A stretch of 13,712 nucleotides of DNA from Candidatus Sodaliphilus fimicaballi (lineage in GTDB: Bacteria; Bacteroidota; Bacteroidia; Bacteroidales; Muribaculaceae), in contig JAGHTV010000174.1 of assembly GCA_018065165.1 (NCBI GenBank), positions 1-13,712 on the forward strand, in the 5' to 3' direction. The notes beneath the pieces were generated by a model. It made no database searches, was not told the DNA's origin, and worked only from the letters and a program-made list of their open reading frames with translations. Both the position numbers and the translations under genes were made by a program. Shown one piece after another: positions 1 to 8,340 of the stretch (the stretch's first letter is position 1; each line of letters opens with the position of its first letter).

Positions 1-2265
1 ATTGCCTTCCTCTATAGTAAGGCTCAACCTTTGATTTATGAGTCTAAAGCACTCATCTTGCTAACATCAAAGGATAGTAACCAAGGTGCACAGTCACAGG
101 CTTTCAGTGACTTAGGTATTACTAGCGGTAGCAACTTTATGCCCAACGAGATTTACAAGATAGAGTCAACCGACTTGCTTGAGACCGTTGTAAAGAATAT
201 GGGCATCAATGTGCAGTATTATGGCCATGTATTCTTGCGTGATGTGAACATCTATCGTTCGACCCCAGTGCAGATTACTCCTCTTCAGGAAGTGACTAAC
301 TCATTCTCAATGACCATTGTGCCAAAGAACAATACTGATTTTGAGTTCCAAATCAATGGCGGTGGTCCTTGGAAAAAGGCTCACTTTGGCAACAAGGTTA
401 AGACTGAATATGGTCCTATTGCTGTAACAAAGAACAAAAATTTCACTGAAGATTATTTTGGCTTTAAGGTCATTGCAAAAGTGAGCGAACCTCGCACTCT
501 CGCACTACGCATTAAGAGCAATCTCAATGCAGAACATGCCGATAAGCTTTCAGACGTATTGCGTATCACTCTCACTTGGGATAACTCTAATGAGGCTGTT
601 GACATCGTTACAGCACTTATCGCTACTTACAACCAGGAGGCAATCAACGACAAGAACCTTGTGGCTCGCAACACCGAGTCTTTCATTGCCGAGCGTGTTG
701 AAGCACTGTCTCAAGACTTGAGTGGCGTGGATAGCCGTGTTGCTCAACTCAAGACTCAGGCTGCTAACTCTGCAATGTATGCCGATGCTGGCGCAGGTCT
801 CAAGTATGCCGACAATGCAGCATCAGTTGATATGCAGGTTAGCTTGGCATCTTATGTTCAAGATTACCTTGGTCGCATGCAAGGCAACGAACTTATCCCC
901 AACAATACGGGCATTGCAAATACAGGTATTGAGAGTCAAATTAATGCATACAACGAGTCAATGCTCAAGTACCAGAAGATTGCTGCTACTTCAAGCGAAG
1001 AAAACCCCGTGATGATTGAACTTAACCGTTCACTCTCTACTCAGCGCCAGAACATCCAGCGTGGTGTGAGCAACTACATCAACTCTTTGCGTATGCAGCA
1101 GGGGCAGGCTCGTGCTCAGGAGAGTGTGGCTCGCGGTGGTTACATCGCAATTCCTTCGCAAGAAAAAGCTATTACCGAGGTTTCTCGCCAACAGAAGATC
1201 AAGGAGCAACTCTATATGTACCTACTCAACAAGCGTGAGGAGAATGCTCTCCAACTCGCTATCACCGAGCCCAATGCTAAGGTTATGGAGCACGCAACAG
1301 GTAGCGGTCCTATCGCTCCTGTTCCTCTTAAGATTATGGCAATAGGTCTGCTCATAGGTCTATTGATTCCTGCATTGCTGCTTTACGCTGTGTTCTGGTA
1401 CTACTCACTCGATACTAATATCCATACTCGCCACGACATCGAGGGCGTTGTTGATATTCCCATCGTGGGTGAGTTGCCTGCTAAGCGTGAGAGTCAGCGC
1501 GACAAGCAGATTGTTGTTAAGGAGAATGGCCACGATCGCATCAGCGAGGCAATGCACATCATTCGTGCCAACCTCGACTATATTGCCAAGCCTCAACCGG
1601 GCGAGGGCCTTATCGTTCAGTTTACATCAACCATGTCGGGCGAGGGTAAGAGTTTCGTTGCCGTTAATATGGCGTTGAGTTATGCTTATGCAGGCAAGAA
1701 GGTTGTAGCTGTCGATCTCGACTTGCGCAAGGGCCGTTTCAGTGAATATGTTGGTATCGCTGATAATAATGTCGGTGTCAGCTCATATCTCTCAGGTATG
1801 ACCGACAATCTTGACGATATTACTATCAAGAATAGCTTGCATAGCAACCTTGACTTCATTTGCATTGGCGCAATTCCTCCCAATCCCACCAACCTGCTTA
1901 TGAGCGACCGCTTCAAGACAATGCTGGACGAACTCAAGAAGAAGTATGACTACGTCATCCTCGATACTGTGCCCTTCAGCATTATTGCCGATGCAGGTCT
2001 CATTAACCGCAATGTTGATCTCACTATCTATGTGATTCGCGACGGTAAGGTTGATAAGCGTTACCTTAACGATATCGACAAGATGAACAGGGAAGATAAG
2101 TTCAAGAATCTCACATTCCTCGTTAACGACATCAAGATCGACAACAAGCACTATGGCTACGGTTCTTATGGTTATGGCTACGGCTATGGTTACGGTTATG
2201 GCAACTATGGTTATGGCTACGGTTACGGCTATGGTTATGGTAGCGAGGAGGAAGACGATAAGTAA
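1..2265 (+). CDS. Polysaccharide biosynthesis tyrosine autokinase, Wzc-like (5' end outside window)
   Basis: This is a BY-kinase fused to a chain-length-determinant membrane region, the inner-membrane co-polymerase and kinase of Wzx/Wzy-type capsule or exopolysaccharide export. The frame is open from base 1 (754 residues visible), so the TTG at 31 is not the start; the N-terminal membrane helix is missing. In order: a periplasmic part with coiled-coil character (about 660-1250), a membrane helix (about 1333-1404), and a cytoplasmic kinase. Walker A is STMSGEGKS (1627-1653), Walker A' is VVAVDLDLRKG (from 1702) and Walker B is YVILDT (1951-1968). The C-terminus is a run of 14 Tyr in Gly-Tyr repeats (2152-2241), the usual place for the autophosphorylated tyrosine cluster, followed by an acidic SEEEDDK tail. 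The oligomerisation motif E-x2-R-x2-R reads E-x2-H-x2-R (1546-1566). An export gene such as wza may lie upstream (inference). Confidence 0.93.
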   Translation: MAFLYSKAQPLIYESKALILLTSKDSNQGAQSQAFSDLGITSGSNFMPNEIYKIESTDLLETVVKNMGINVQYYGHVFLRDVNIYRSTPVQITPLQEVTNSFSMTIVPKNNTDFEFQINGGGPWKKAHFGNKVKTEYGPIAVTKNKNFTEDYFGFKVIAKVSEPRTLALRIKSNLNAEHADKLSDVLRITLTWDNSNEAVDIVTALIATYNQEAINDKNLVARNTESFIAERVEALSQDLSGVDSRVAQLKTQAANSAMYADAGAGLKYADNAASVDMQVSLASYVQDYLGRMQGNELIPNNTGIANTGIESQINAYNESMLKYQKIAATSSEENPVMIELNRSLSTQRQNIQRGVSNYINSLRMQQGQARAQESVARGGYIAIPSQEKAITEVSRQQKIKEQLYMYLLNKREENALQLAITEPNAKVMEHATGSGPIAPVPLKIMAIGLLIGLLIPALLLYAVFWYYSLDTNIHTRHDIEGVVDIPIVGELPAKRESQRDKQIVVKENGHDRISEAMHIIRANLDYIAKPQPGEGLIVQFTSTMSGEGKSFVAVNMALSYAYAGKKVVAVDLDLRKGRFSEYVGIADNNVGVSSYLSGMTDNLDDITIKNSLHSNLDFICIGAIPPNPTNLLMSDRFKTMLDELKKKYDYVILDTVPFSIIADAGLINRNVDLTIYVIRDGKVDKRYLNDIDKMNREDKFKNLTFLVNDIKIDNKHYGYGSYGYGYGYGYGYGNYGYGYGYGYGYGSEEEDDK

Positions 2266-2285
2266 AAATCTTTTCACTATATGAT

Positions 2286-2317
2286 AAAAAAGCCAGGCGA
2301 TTGCGTCTGGCTTTTTT
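2286..2317 (+). terminator. Intrinsic terminator of the tyrosine kinase gene (A/T-flanked on both sides)
   Basis: Bases 2291-2312 form a 9-bp stem (AGCCAGGCG with CGTCTGGCT, one G-T pair) closed by the loop ATTG. A run of T follows and a run of A precedes it. It starts about 20 nt after the kinase stop. The symmetrical A and T tracts mean it could also work on the opposite strand. Confidence 0.85.
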
Positions 2318-2386
2318 GTTTCCTTAATAGCTGGTATAACCTTTATAGCATGGATAGTTTCAATAACGGTGGAAGGTTTGAGGCTA

Positions 2387-2425
2387 TGAAAAAGTGCTGT
2401 GTAACGTTGGGGTTACACAGCACTT
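2387..2425 (-). terminator. Intrinsic terminator of valS
   Basis: Bases 2392-2405 (AAGTGCTGTGTAAC) pair perfectly with 2412-2425, giving a 14-bp stem with a 6-nt loop. Read on the minus strand the hairpin begins 23 nt after the valS stop and is followed by five T. Confidence 0.85.
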
Positions 2426-2447
2426 GATATGATGTAATAATGAGTTA

Positions 2448-5069
2448 TTACTTCTTGAGTGCGTTGAGAGCCTCTTGGATAGTGGCAATCTTGCTTTGTG
2501 CGTCGGCTTGCTTCTTGCGCTCGCCAGCAACTACTGCTTCGGGAGCGTTGGCCACGAAGCGCTCGTTGCTCAGTTTCTTCTCAACCGATGCAAGGAAGCC
2601 TTGAGTATACTTGAGTTCAGCCTCGAGCTTAGCAATCTCTTCCTCAACATTGATGTTATTGCCCAGGGGTACTGCAAACTCTTGTGTACCTACGAGGAAC
2701 GAAGCTGCTGTAGCATCCTTAGTCTCTACGCTGTCAATAGCGTCAAGGCCGGCCAACTTGGCGATGATGGTCTTGCAAGGATTGCTGAACTCACCCACAA
2801 CCTGCAGTGAGAGGGCTTCCTTGTTGGGTATGTTCTTGCTCTTGCGCACGTTGCGCACGCCTGTAACGATTTCCTTAGCCTCGGCAACAGCCTTGAGCAA
2901 CTCGGCATTGGGTTCGCCAGCCTCGGGCATGCGTGCATACATGATGCTCTCGCCGTCCTTGCGCTCGCTGATGTTCTGCCACAACTCCTCGGTAATGAAG
3001 GGCATGAAGGGGTGAAGCATGCGCAGCAGGCTGTCAAAGAAGCCCATTGTTGCCTCGAGTGTCTTCTTGTCGATAGGTTGTTGATAAGCGGGCTTGATAG
3101 TCTCAAGATACCATGCAGAGAACTCCTCCCAGAAGAGGCGGTAGATAGCCATCAGAGCCTCGCTCAAGCGGAACTTAGAGAACAGGTCCTTAACCTCAGC
3201 CAGAGTGTTATCGAGTGTGCTCTGGAACCACTCTACTGCCAGGCGGCTATGCTCGGGCTGCTCAATGTCGGCAACCTCCCAACCCTTAACCAGGCGGAAT
3301 GCGTTCCATATCTTGTTGTTGAAGTTTCGTCCTTGCTCGCACAGTGCGTCATCATACAGGATGTCGTTACCAGCAGGAGCAGCAAGCATGAGACCCATGC
3401 GTACGCCATCGGCACCGAAGCGGTCGATGAGCTCCAGAGGATCGGGTGAGTTACCCAGTGACTTAGACATCTTGCGGCCCAGCTTGTCGCGAACGATACC
3501 GGTGAAGTAAACGTTCTTGAAGGGCATCTCGCCTATGTACTCATAACCAGCGATAATCATACGTGCTACCCAGAAGAAGATGATATCCGGACCTGTAACG
3601 AGGTCGGTAGTGGGGTAGTAGTACTTCATCTCCTCGTTGCCGGGCTTGTTGATACCGTCAAACAGTGAGATGGGCCACAACCATGAGCTGAACCAAGTGT
3701 CGAGGCAGTCCTCGTCTTGGCGCAGGTCGGCAGCAGTGAGAGCGGCGTTGCCAGTCTTCTCGCGAGCCATTTCAACAGCCTTCTCAACGGTCTCTGCTAC
3801 AACATAACCTCCCTGAGGCAGGAAGTATGCGGGAATGCGGTGACCCCACCACAGCTGGCGACTGATGCACCAGTCCTTAGTGTCGGTCATCCAGTGACGG
3901 TAAGTATTCTTGAACTTGGCAGGATAGAACTTGATGTCGTCTTCCATAACGGCCTTGAGGGCGGGCTTAACCAGGTCGGTCATCTTGAGGAACCACTGCA
4001 TTGACAGCTTAGGTTCGATAGCAACGCTTGTACGCTCGCTGTAACCTACCTTGTTTTCATATGCCTCAACCTTCTCGAGCAGGCCAGCAGCCTCGAGGTC
4101 CTTCTCGATTTGCTTGCGCACGTCGAAGCGGTCCATGCCCACATACATGCCAGCAGCCTCGCTCAGCGTACCGTTGTCGTTGAAGATGTCGATGCTCTCC
4201 AGATTGTACTTCTCACCCAGCATGTAGTCATTGGGGTCGTGAGCGGGAGTCACCTTGAGGCAACCTGTACCGAACTCGATGTCAACATACTCATCCTCGA
4301 TGACAGGAATCTCGCGGCCTACGAGGGGCACGATAACCTTCTTGCCACGCAGGTGCTGGTTCTTGGGGTCATTGGGGTTGATGCACATCGCAGTATCGCC
4401 CATGATGGTCTCGGGGCGTGTAGTTGCAACGATTGCATAACCGTCTTCGCCCACAATCTTGTAGCGCAGGTAGAAGAGCTTACTGTGCTCCTCCTTGTAT
4501 ACAACCTCCTCGTCGCTTAGTGCAGTCAGTGCCTTGGGGTCCCAGTTCACCATGCGCACACCGCGATAGATGAGGCCTTTGTTGTACAGGTCAACAAACA
4601 CCTTGAGTACGCTCTCGCTGCGCACTTCGTCCATGGTGAACGATGTGCGGCTCCAGTCACAAGATGCGCCCACCTTGCGCAGCTGTTGCAAGATGATGCC
4701 GCCGTGCTCGTGAGTCCAGTCCCAAGCGTGCTTGAGGAACTCGTCGCGAGTGAGGTCGGTCTTCTTGATGCCTTGCTGAGCCAGGCGGTTAACCACCTTG
4801 GCCTCGGTAGCGATTGAAGCGTGGTCGGTACCAGGCACCCACAGTGCATTCTTGCCCTCCATGCGTGCACGACGCACCAGGATGTCCTGGATGGTCTCAT
4901 TGAGCATGTGACCCATGTGCAGCACACCGGTTACATTGGGGGGTGGAATTACGATTGTGTAAGGTTCGCGCTCGTCAGGAGTAGACTTGAACAAGTCGTG
5001 TCCCTCCCAGTACTTGTACCATTTGTCCTCGACCGCTTTAGGGTCGTATACAGTAGCTAAATTGTTCAT
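2448..5069 (-). CDS. valS: Valine--tRNA ligase
   Basis: This cytoplasmic class I aminoacyl-tRNA synthetase charges tRNA-Val and edits mischarged threonine. The protein has 873 residues, normal for bacterial ValRS. The HIGH-type signature is [13 protein letters not shown] (HMGH at 51-54) and the KMSKS loop is [10 protein letters not shown] (KMSKS at 533-537). The CP1 editing domain carries [12 protein letters not shown] (216-227), and [15 protein letters not shown] (401-415) is also typical. An anticodon-binding domain and a C-terminal coiled-coil arm (about 800-873) follow, so all expected parts are present. The ATG start has no clear Shine-Dalgarno site, as is usual in Bacteroidetes. The gene ends in tandem stops (TAATAA). 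It stands alone, convergent with the kinase gene, with its own promoter near 5110 and a hairpin terminator. Confidence 0.98.
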   Translation of the reverse strand: MNNLATVYDPKAVEDKWYKYWEGHDLFKSTPDEREPYTIVIPPPNVTGVLHMGHMLNETIQDILVRRARMEGKNALWVPGTDHASIATEAKVVNRLAQQGIKKTDLTRDEFLKHAWDWTHEHGGIILQQLRKVGASCDWSRTSFTMDEVRSESVLKVFVDLYNKGLIYRGVRMVNWDPKALTALSDEEVVYKEEHSKLFYLRYKIVGEDGYAIVATTRPETIMGDTAMCINPNDPKNQHLRGKKVIVPLVGREIPVIEDEYVDIEFGTGCLKVTPAHDPNDYMLGEKYNLESIDIFNDNGTLSEAAGMYVGMDRFDVRKQIEKDLEAAGLLEKVEAYENKVGYSERTSVAIEPKLSMQWFLKMTDLVKPALKAVMEDDIKFYPAKFKNTYRHWMTDTKDWCISRQLWWGHRIPAYFLPQGGYVVAETVEKAVEMAREKTGNAALTAADLRQDEDCLDTWFSSWLWPISLFDGINKPGNEEMKYYYPTTDLVTGPDIIFFWVARMIIAGYEYIGEMPFKNVYFTGIVRDKLGRKMSKSLGNSPDPLELIDRFGADGVRMGLMLAAPAGNDILYDDALCEQGRNFNNKIWNAFRLVKGWEVADIEQPEHSRLAVEWFQSTLDNTLAEVKDLFSKFRLSEALMAIYRLFWEEFSAWYLETIKPAYQQPIDKKTLEATMGFFDSLLRMLHPFMPFITEELWQNISERKDGESIMYARMPEAGEPNAELLKAVAEAKEIVTGVRNVRKSKNIPNKEALSLQVVGEFSNPCKTIIAKLAGLDAIDSVETKDATAASFLVGTQEFAVPLGNNINVEEEIAKLEAELKYTQGFLASVEKKLSNERFVANAPEAVVAGERKKQADAQSKIATIQEALNALKK

Positions 5070-5106
5070 ACTATGTTGTAAAATTAATATATTCTATTTC
5101 AAACTA

Positions 5107-5114
5107 CAAAGGTA
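5107..5114 (-). promoter_or_regulatory. Candidate promoter (-7 element) of valS
   Basis: On the minus strand this reads TACCTTTG, matching the Bacteroidetes -7 consensus TAnnTTTG. It is about 37 nt before the valS ATG, which would give a short leader of roughly 30 nt. The -33 element is weak: TTCG at the expected distance. Confidence 0.5.
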
Positions 5115-5180
5115 GTGATTTTTTGACGAAAAACGAATATAGAACCACGAAAAAACAATTGGTGAATGGAGTAGATACAA

Positions 5181-5214
5181 CAAAAAAGCGCTGGCAACTG
5201 GGTTGCTAGCGCTT
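5181..5214 (-). terminator. Intrinsic terminator of the tRNA-Ser gene
   Basis: Bases 5186-5198 and 5202-5214 form a 13-bp stem (AAGCGCTGGCAAC with GTTGCTAGCGCTT, one G-T pair) with a 3-nt loop. On the minus strand six T follow. It begins 6 nt past the tRNA 3' end, so it terminates the tRNA transcript before valS. Confidence 0.85.
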
Positions 5215-5219
5215 GAATG

Positions 5220-5306
5220 CGGAGAGGACAAGATTCGAACTTGCGGTAGGGTTACCCCTACGGCAGTTTAGCAAACTGCTGGTTTCAGCCACTCACCCAC
5301 CTCTCC
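5220..5306 (-). tRNA. tRNA-Ser (anticodon GCU, reads AGC/AGU)
   Basis: This 87-nt class II tRNA folds fully. The acceptor is GGAGAGG/CCTCTCC with discriminator G. The D arm contains GGTGAGTGGCTGAAACC. The anticodon arm is GCAGT-TTGCTAA-ACTGC, placing GCT in the anticodon. The long variable arm is a 7-bp hairpin (CGTAGGG/CCCTACC, loop GTAA with one wobble at its base), and the T arm is GCAAG-TTCGAAT-CTTGT. The long variable arm and the GCU anticodon both identify serine. The CCA end is not encoded. The gene is monocistronic, with its own promoter and terminator. Confidence 0.97.
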
Positions 5307-5339
5307 GGTTGCTATAGGCTGATTTTTCTTTAGCGAGTG

Positions 5340-5371
5340 CAAAGTTAAGGTTTTTTTTCGGTTTTGCCAAA
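5340..5371 (-). promoter_or_regulatory. Promoter of tRNA-Ser (Bacteroidetes type)
   Basis: On the minus strand the -7 element TAACTTTG (5340-5347) is preceded, after exactly 20 nt, by TTTG (5368-5371). This matches the Bacteroidetes primary sigma factor consensus TTTG-N19-21-TAnnTTTG. The -7 element is about 34 nt before the mature tRNA 5' end, leaving a leader of about 25 nt to be removed by RNase P. Confidence 0.8.
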
Positions 5372-5451
5372 GTTTTTTTGAAAAAAAATAAGAATTGCGA
5401 ATTTTTGTTGCTTTTTTGTGCGAAGAATGGTATTGGTATTTTATTAATGTG

Positions 5452-5459
5452 TAATTTTG
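5452..5459 (+). promoter_or_regulatory. Candidate promoter (-7 element) of the mltG cluster
   Basis: TAATTTTG matches the Bacteroidetes -7 consensus TAnnTTTG and ends 23 nt before the chosen mltG ATG, predicting a leader of roughly 15-20 nt. No good TTTG lies 19-21 nt upstream, so the -33 half is weak. It is divergent from the tRNA-Ser promoter. Confidence 0.4.
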
Positions 5460-5482
5460 CAATTCACATATGTCTGAAAAAT

Positions 5483-6502
5483 ATGAGTAAGAAACATTCG
5501 TCAAAAAATAGAATAATGGCCGTCTTGGCTGGAGTAGTCGTTGTGTTGGGGCTTGCAAGCTTCCCCTACTTTTTCAAGGGTGCGCCCGATGACGGCTTGA
5601 TTAAGGTGCGCGAGGGCTCTACCATCGACATGGTGGCCGACTCTATAGGCAGCATCGATGTAGGGTTTGCAGCTCGCGTCAAGACTCTGCTTACGCTCAC
5701 TGGCTCTGACCTGAGCAAGCGTCAGGGTGCGTTTAAGGTGCACAAGGGTGACTCTCCATTTAAGGTCATGCGACTGCTGCGCAGTGGTGCCGAGAGTGGC
5801 GTCAAGTTTACCTTTAACAATGTGCGCACTAAGATAGAATTTGCCGAGCGCTTTGGCAATAAGTTCATGGTAGAAAAGGGTCTGATGCTGGGCGCACTGT
5901 GTAGCGACAGCCTGTGTGCCAAGTATGGCAAGACTCCCGAGACCATCGTGTGCCTGCTGTTGCCCGACAGCTACGAGTTCTACTGGGACATCACTCCCGA
6001 GCAACTGCTCGACCGCTTCAATGATTACTACAACAAGTTCTGGAACGATGAGCGTAAGGCTAAGGCTAAGGCGCTGGGACTCACTCCCGACGAGGTTTCC
6101 ATCGTTGCATCAATCGTCGAGGAGGAGACAGCCAAGGGCGATGAGCGTGGCAAGGTGGCTCGCCTTTACATCAACCGCGTGCAGCAGGGCATGCCATTGC
6201 AGGCCGATCCTACTGTTAAGTTTGCAATAGGCGACTTCTCAATCAAGCGCCTCACCATACCCATGACTCGTGTTGAGTCGCCCTACAACACTTACCGTGT
6301 GCAGGGTTTGCCTCCTGGTCCCATTCGCATCCCCGAGAAGGCAACTATCGATGCTACACTCAATGCTCCCAAGCACGACTACCTGTATATGTGTGCCAAG
6401 GAGGACTTCAGTGGCTATCACAACTTTGCTGTTGACTATAATACTCACATGGCCAATGCTCGCCGCTATCAGGCAGCACTCAACGCCCGTGGAATCAAGT
6501 AA
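5483..6502 (+). CDS. mltG: Endolytic murein transglycosylase MltG (YceG-like)
   Basis: MltG cuts nascent peptidoglycan strands inside the chain, at the outer face of the inner membrane, and influences glycan chain length. I chose the ATG at 5483 (339 residues). The frame runs open back to a TTG at 5378, but that stretch is poly-A/T intergenic DNA holding the candidate promoter and has no MltG character. A short basic N-terminus precedes one membrane helix (about 11-31). The catalytic motif is VASIVEEET (208-216), with the likely catalytic Glu at 213 (aligned by eye with E. coli Glu218). It is followed by KVARLYINRVQQGMPLQADP and by YNTYRVQGLPPGPI (268-281), both family hallmarks. The C-terminus GYHNFAVDYNTHMANARRYQ is also typical. 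It is the first gene of a tight + strand cluster, with the next gene 12 nt away. Confidence 0.95.
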   Translation: MSKKHSSKNRIMAVLAGVVVVLGLASFPYFFKGAPDDGLIKVREGSTIDMVADSIGSIDVGFAARVKTLLTLTGSDLSKRQGAFKVHKGDSPFKVMRLLRSGAESGVKFTFNNVRTKIEFAERFGNKFMVEKGLMLGALCSDSLCAKYGKTPETIVCLLLPDSYEFYWDITPEQLLDRFNDYYNKFWNDERKAKAKALGLTPDEVSIVASIVEEETAKGDERGKVARLYINRVQQGMPLQADPTVKFAIGDFSIKRLTIPMTRVESPYNTYRVQGLPPGPIRIPEKATIDATLNAPKHDYLYMCAKEDFSGYHNFAVDYNTHMANARRYQAALNARGIK

Positions 6503-6514
6503 AACGCTTATATT

Positions 6515-6730
6515 ATGGAAAGAGAAGACGATATCGTTATTTTCGGCAGGTATGAGGACCCCATCGAGGCACAAATCGTGAAGGGTGTACTCGAGACTAA
6601 TGGCATTATTGCCGGCGTGATGGAGGAGAACATCTCTCGCGGACTCATGATGAGCCCCACATGCGTGATGGTGATGCGTCGCGACCTGCAGCGTGCTCAG
6701 GAAGTGCTCGAGAGCGCTGCCGAGGAGTAA
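6515..6730 (+). CDS. DUF2007 family small protein
   Basis: This is a 71-residue soluble protein with no signal peptide or membrane segment. It matches the pattern of the DUF2007 family (sometimes called putative prokaryotic signal-transducing protein). An early strand VIFGRY is followed by DPIEAQIVKGVLETNGI, the typical 'position, ligand-like sites between two copies' segment, then a methionine-rich middle (ENISRGLMMSPTCVMVMRR). A final helix (DLQRAQEVLESAAEE) completes the expected small alpha/beta fold. No catalytic residues are evident and the molecular role is unknown. It starts 12 nt after the mltG stop and ends 24 nt before the polymerase ATG, so co-transcription with both is likely. 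The family call is by recognition of sequence pattern. Confidence 0.75.
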   Translation: MEREDDIVIFGRYEDPIEAQIVKGVLETNGIIAGVMEENISRGLMMSPTCVMVMRRDLQRAQEVLESAAEE

Positions 6731-6754
6731 TCGTGCAGGTATTATGAAAAACAC

Positions 6755-8266
6755 ATGACACAAACTGAACGTACATATATTGCCATCGACCTGAAGTCGT
6801 TTTATGCCTCGGTAGAGTGTGTGGAGAGAGGGCTTGACCCGCTCACCACCAACCTTGTTGTGGCCGATAGCAGCCGCACCGACAAGACCATATGCCTAGC
6901 GGTGTCGCCGTCGCTCAAGGCCTATGGCATAAGTGGCCGAGCACGCCTGTTTGAGGTGGTGCAGCGTGTGCGTCAGGTCAACTGGGAGAGTCAGCGCAAG
7001 GCTCCGTGGCAGCGGCTCACGGGCAAGAGCGTCGATGATGCCGAACTCAAGACTCACCCCGAGCTGGCGGTTGACTACCTCGTGGCTCCACCACGCATGG
7101 CACATTACATCGACTACAGCACCCGCATTTACCAGATATATCTCAAGTATGTTGCCCCCGAGGACATCCATGTCTATTCCATCGACGAGGTGTTCATGGA
7201 TGTGACGCAATATATGGGCATATATAAGATGTCGGCTCACGACTTGGCCATGACCATCGTGCGTGATGTGCTGGCACAGACAGGCATCACTGCCACTGCA
7301 GGCATAGGCACCAACATGTATCTGTGCAAGGTGGCAATGGACATTGTGGCCAAGCACTTGCCTGCCGACAAGGACGGGGTGCGCATTGCCGAGATTGACG
7401 AACGTTCTTATCGAGAGAAGTTGTGGAACCACCGTCCGCTCACCGACTTCTGGCGTGTGGGGCGCGGCATAGCCAGTCGCCTTGAGGCCTATGGCATCGA
7501 CACCATGGGCAAGATAGCCCGCCTGTCGCTTCGCAATCCCGAATTCCTGTATCGCATGTTTGGCGTTAACGCCGAGTTGCTCATCGACCACGCTTGGGGG
7601 TGGGAACCGTGCACCATCGACTATGTCAAGGCTTATCGTCCCGAGACCAACTGCCTGAGCAGCGGTCAGGTGCTCACCTGTGCCTACAGTGTCGACAAGG
7701 CTCGCATCGTCATACAGGAGATGGCCGATGCTGTCGCCCTCGACCTGGTTGACAAACGACTGGTGACCGATCAACTGGTGGTAACCGTGGGTTACGACAT
7801 CGAGAGCCTGAGCAATCCCGAGATTAGAGCAAAATACGACGGCCCCGTGGGCGTTGACTATTACGGCAGGCAGGTGCCTAAACACTCACACGGTACCCAG
7901 AATCTTGACCGTCAGACTTCGTCGGCCCGACTCATCCGCGAGGCAACGCTGGCGTTGTTTGACCGCATCGTCAACCCCGACCTGCTGGTGCGTCGGCTCA
8001 ATATCACCGTCAATAGGGTAGTGCGTGAAGATCAGGCACGCAACACTGCTAAGCCCGTTGAGTACAACCTGTTTACCGATATGGAACAGGTAGTACAAGA
8101 GCAACACGAGGAGAACGAGACCCTGAACCGCGAGCGTGCAATGCAGGAGACCCTGCTGTCGCTAAAGAAAAAGTTTGGCAAGAACGCCATACTCAAGGGA
8201 CTCAACTTTGCCGAGGGTGCTACGGCCAAAGACCGCAACTCACAGATCGGCGGCCACAAAGCATAG
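6755..8266 (+). CDS. Y-family DNA polymerase (UmuC/DinB/UvrX-like; often mislabelled 'ImpB')
   Basis: This 503-residue protein is a translesion polymerase of the Y family. The catalytic carboxylates are all visible: Asp12 in AIDLKSFYASVE, and Asp144 and Glu145 in VYSIDEVFMD. Tyr17 sits at the steric-gate position (Asp+5) that excludes ribonucleotides. Palm/fingers span about 8-205, a thumb with the helix-hairpin-helix-like LTDFWRVGRGIASRLEAYGI about 225-285, and the little finger about 305-425. The C-terminus GKNAILKGLNFAEGAT...RNSQIGGHKA is conserved in the UvrX/YqjW-like subgroup and shows the gene is full length. It follows the DUF2007 gene by 24 nt. Its start ATG overlaps the TGA of a 4-codon ORF (6744-6758). 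Members of this subgroup are commonly paired with YolD-like proteins; here that gene lies 910 bp downstream. No LexA-type operator is visible. Confidence 0.93.
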   Translation: MTQTERTYIAIDLKSFYASVECVERGLDPLTTNLVVADSSRTDKTICLAVSPSLKAYGISGRARLFEVVQRVRQVNWESQRKAPWQRLTGKSVDDAELKTHPELAVDYLVAPPRMAHYIDYSTRIYQIYLKYVAPEDIHVYSIDEVFMDVTQYMGIYKMSAHDLAMTIVRDVLAQTGITATAGIGTNMYLCKVAMDIVAKHLPADKDGVRIAEIDERSYREKLWNHRPLTDFWRVGRGIASRLEAYGIDTMGKIARLSLRNPEFLYRMFGVNAELLIDHAWGWEPCTIDYVKAYRPETNCLSSGQVLTCAYSVDKARIVIQEMADAVALDLVDKRLVTDQLVVTVGYDIESLSNPEIRAKYDGPVGVDYYGRQVPKHSHGTQNLDRQTSSARLIREATLALFDRIVNPDLLVRRLNITVNRVVREDQARNTAKPVEYNLFTDMEQVVQEQHEENETLNRERAMQETLLSLKKKFGKNAILKGLNFAEGATAKDRNSQIGGHKA

Positions 8267-8276
8267 CTTCTTAGTA

Positions 8277-8315
8277 AAGGGTTTTATATCTGACAAAAAC
8301 AAATATAAACCCCTT
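8277..8315. repeat. Imperfect hairpin after the polymerase gene
   Basis: Bases 8277-8289 (AAGGGTTTTATAT) and 8303-8315 (ATATAAACCCCTT) can pair over 13 positions with one mismatch and a 13-nt loop. It begins 11 nt past the polymerase stop. No T tract follows on the + strand, so it is not a textbook terminator, though it could act as a 3'-end structure. Confidence 0.5.
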
Positions 8316-8340
8316 GAAGATGATGGGGTGCTATGGCCCC

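Noticed and set aside
1792..2277. Antisense ORF of 161 codons opposite the kinase 3' end, with a hydrophobic signal-like N-terminus.
   Set aside because: The hydrophobic look (VTIAVT repeats) is simply the antisense reading of the Gly-Tyr repeat. The sense strand is a clear kinase, and the antisense ORF has no start context or family resemblance.
5378..5482. N-terminal extension of MltG from a TTG start.
   Set aside because: It covers poly-A/T intergenic DNA containing the candidate promoter, uses a rare start codon, and encodes nothing like the short basic N-terminus plus membrane helix of MltG. ATG 5483 fits better.
6896..7885. Long antisense ORF (329 codons) opposite the Y-family polymerase.
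   Set aside because: It is a shadow of the GC-rich polymerase reading frame: His/Val/Ala-rich composition, no recognisable domain, while the sense protein has intact catalytic motifs.
8277..8315. Calling this hairpin the polymerase gene terminator.
   Set aside because: It has a mismatch, a 13-nt loop and no T tract downstream on the + strand, so I list it only as a repeat.
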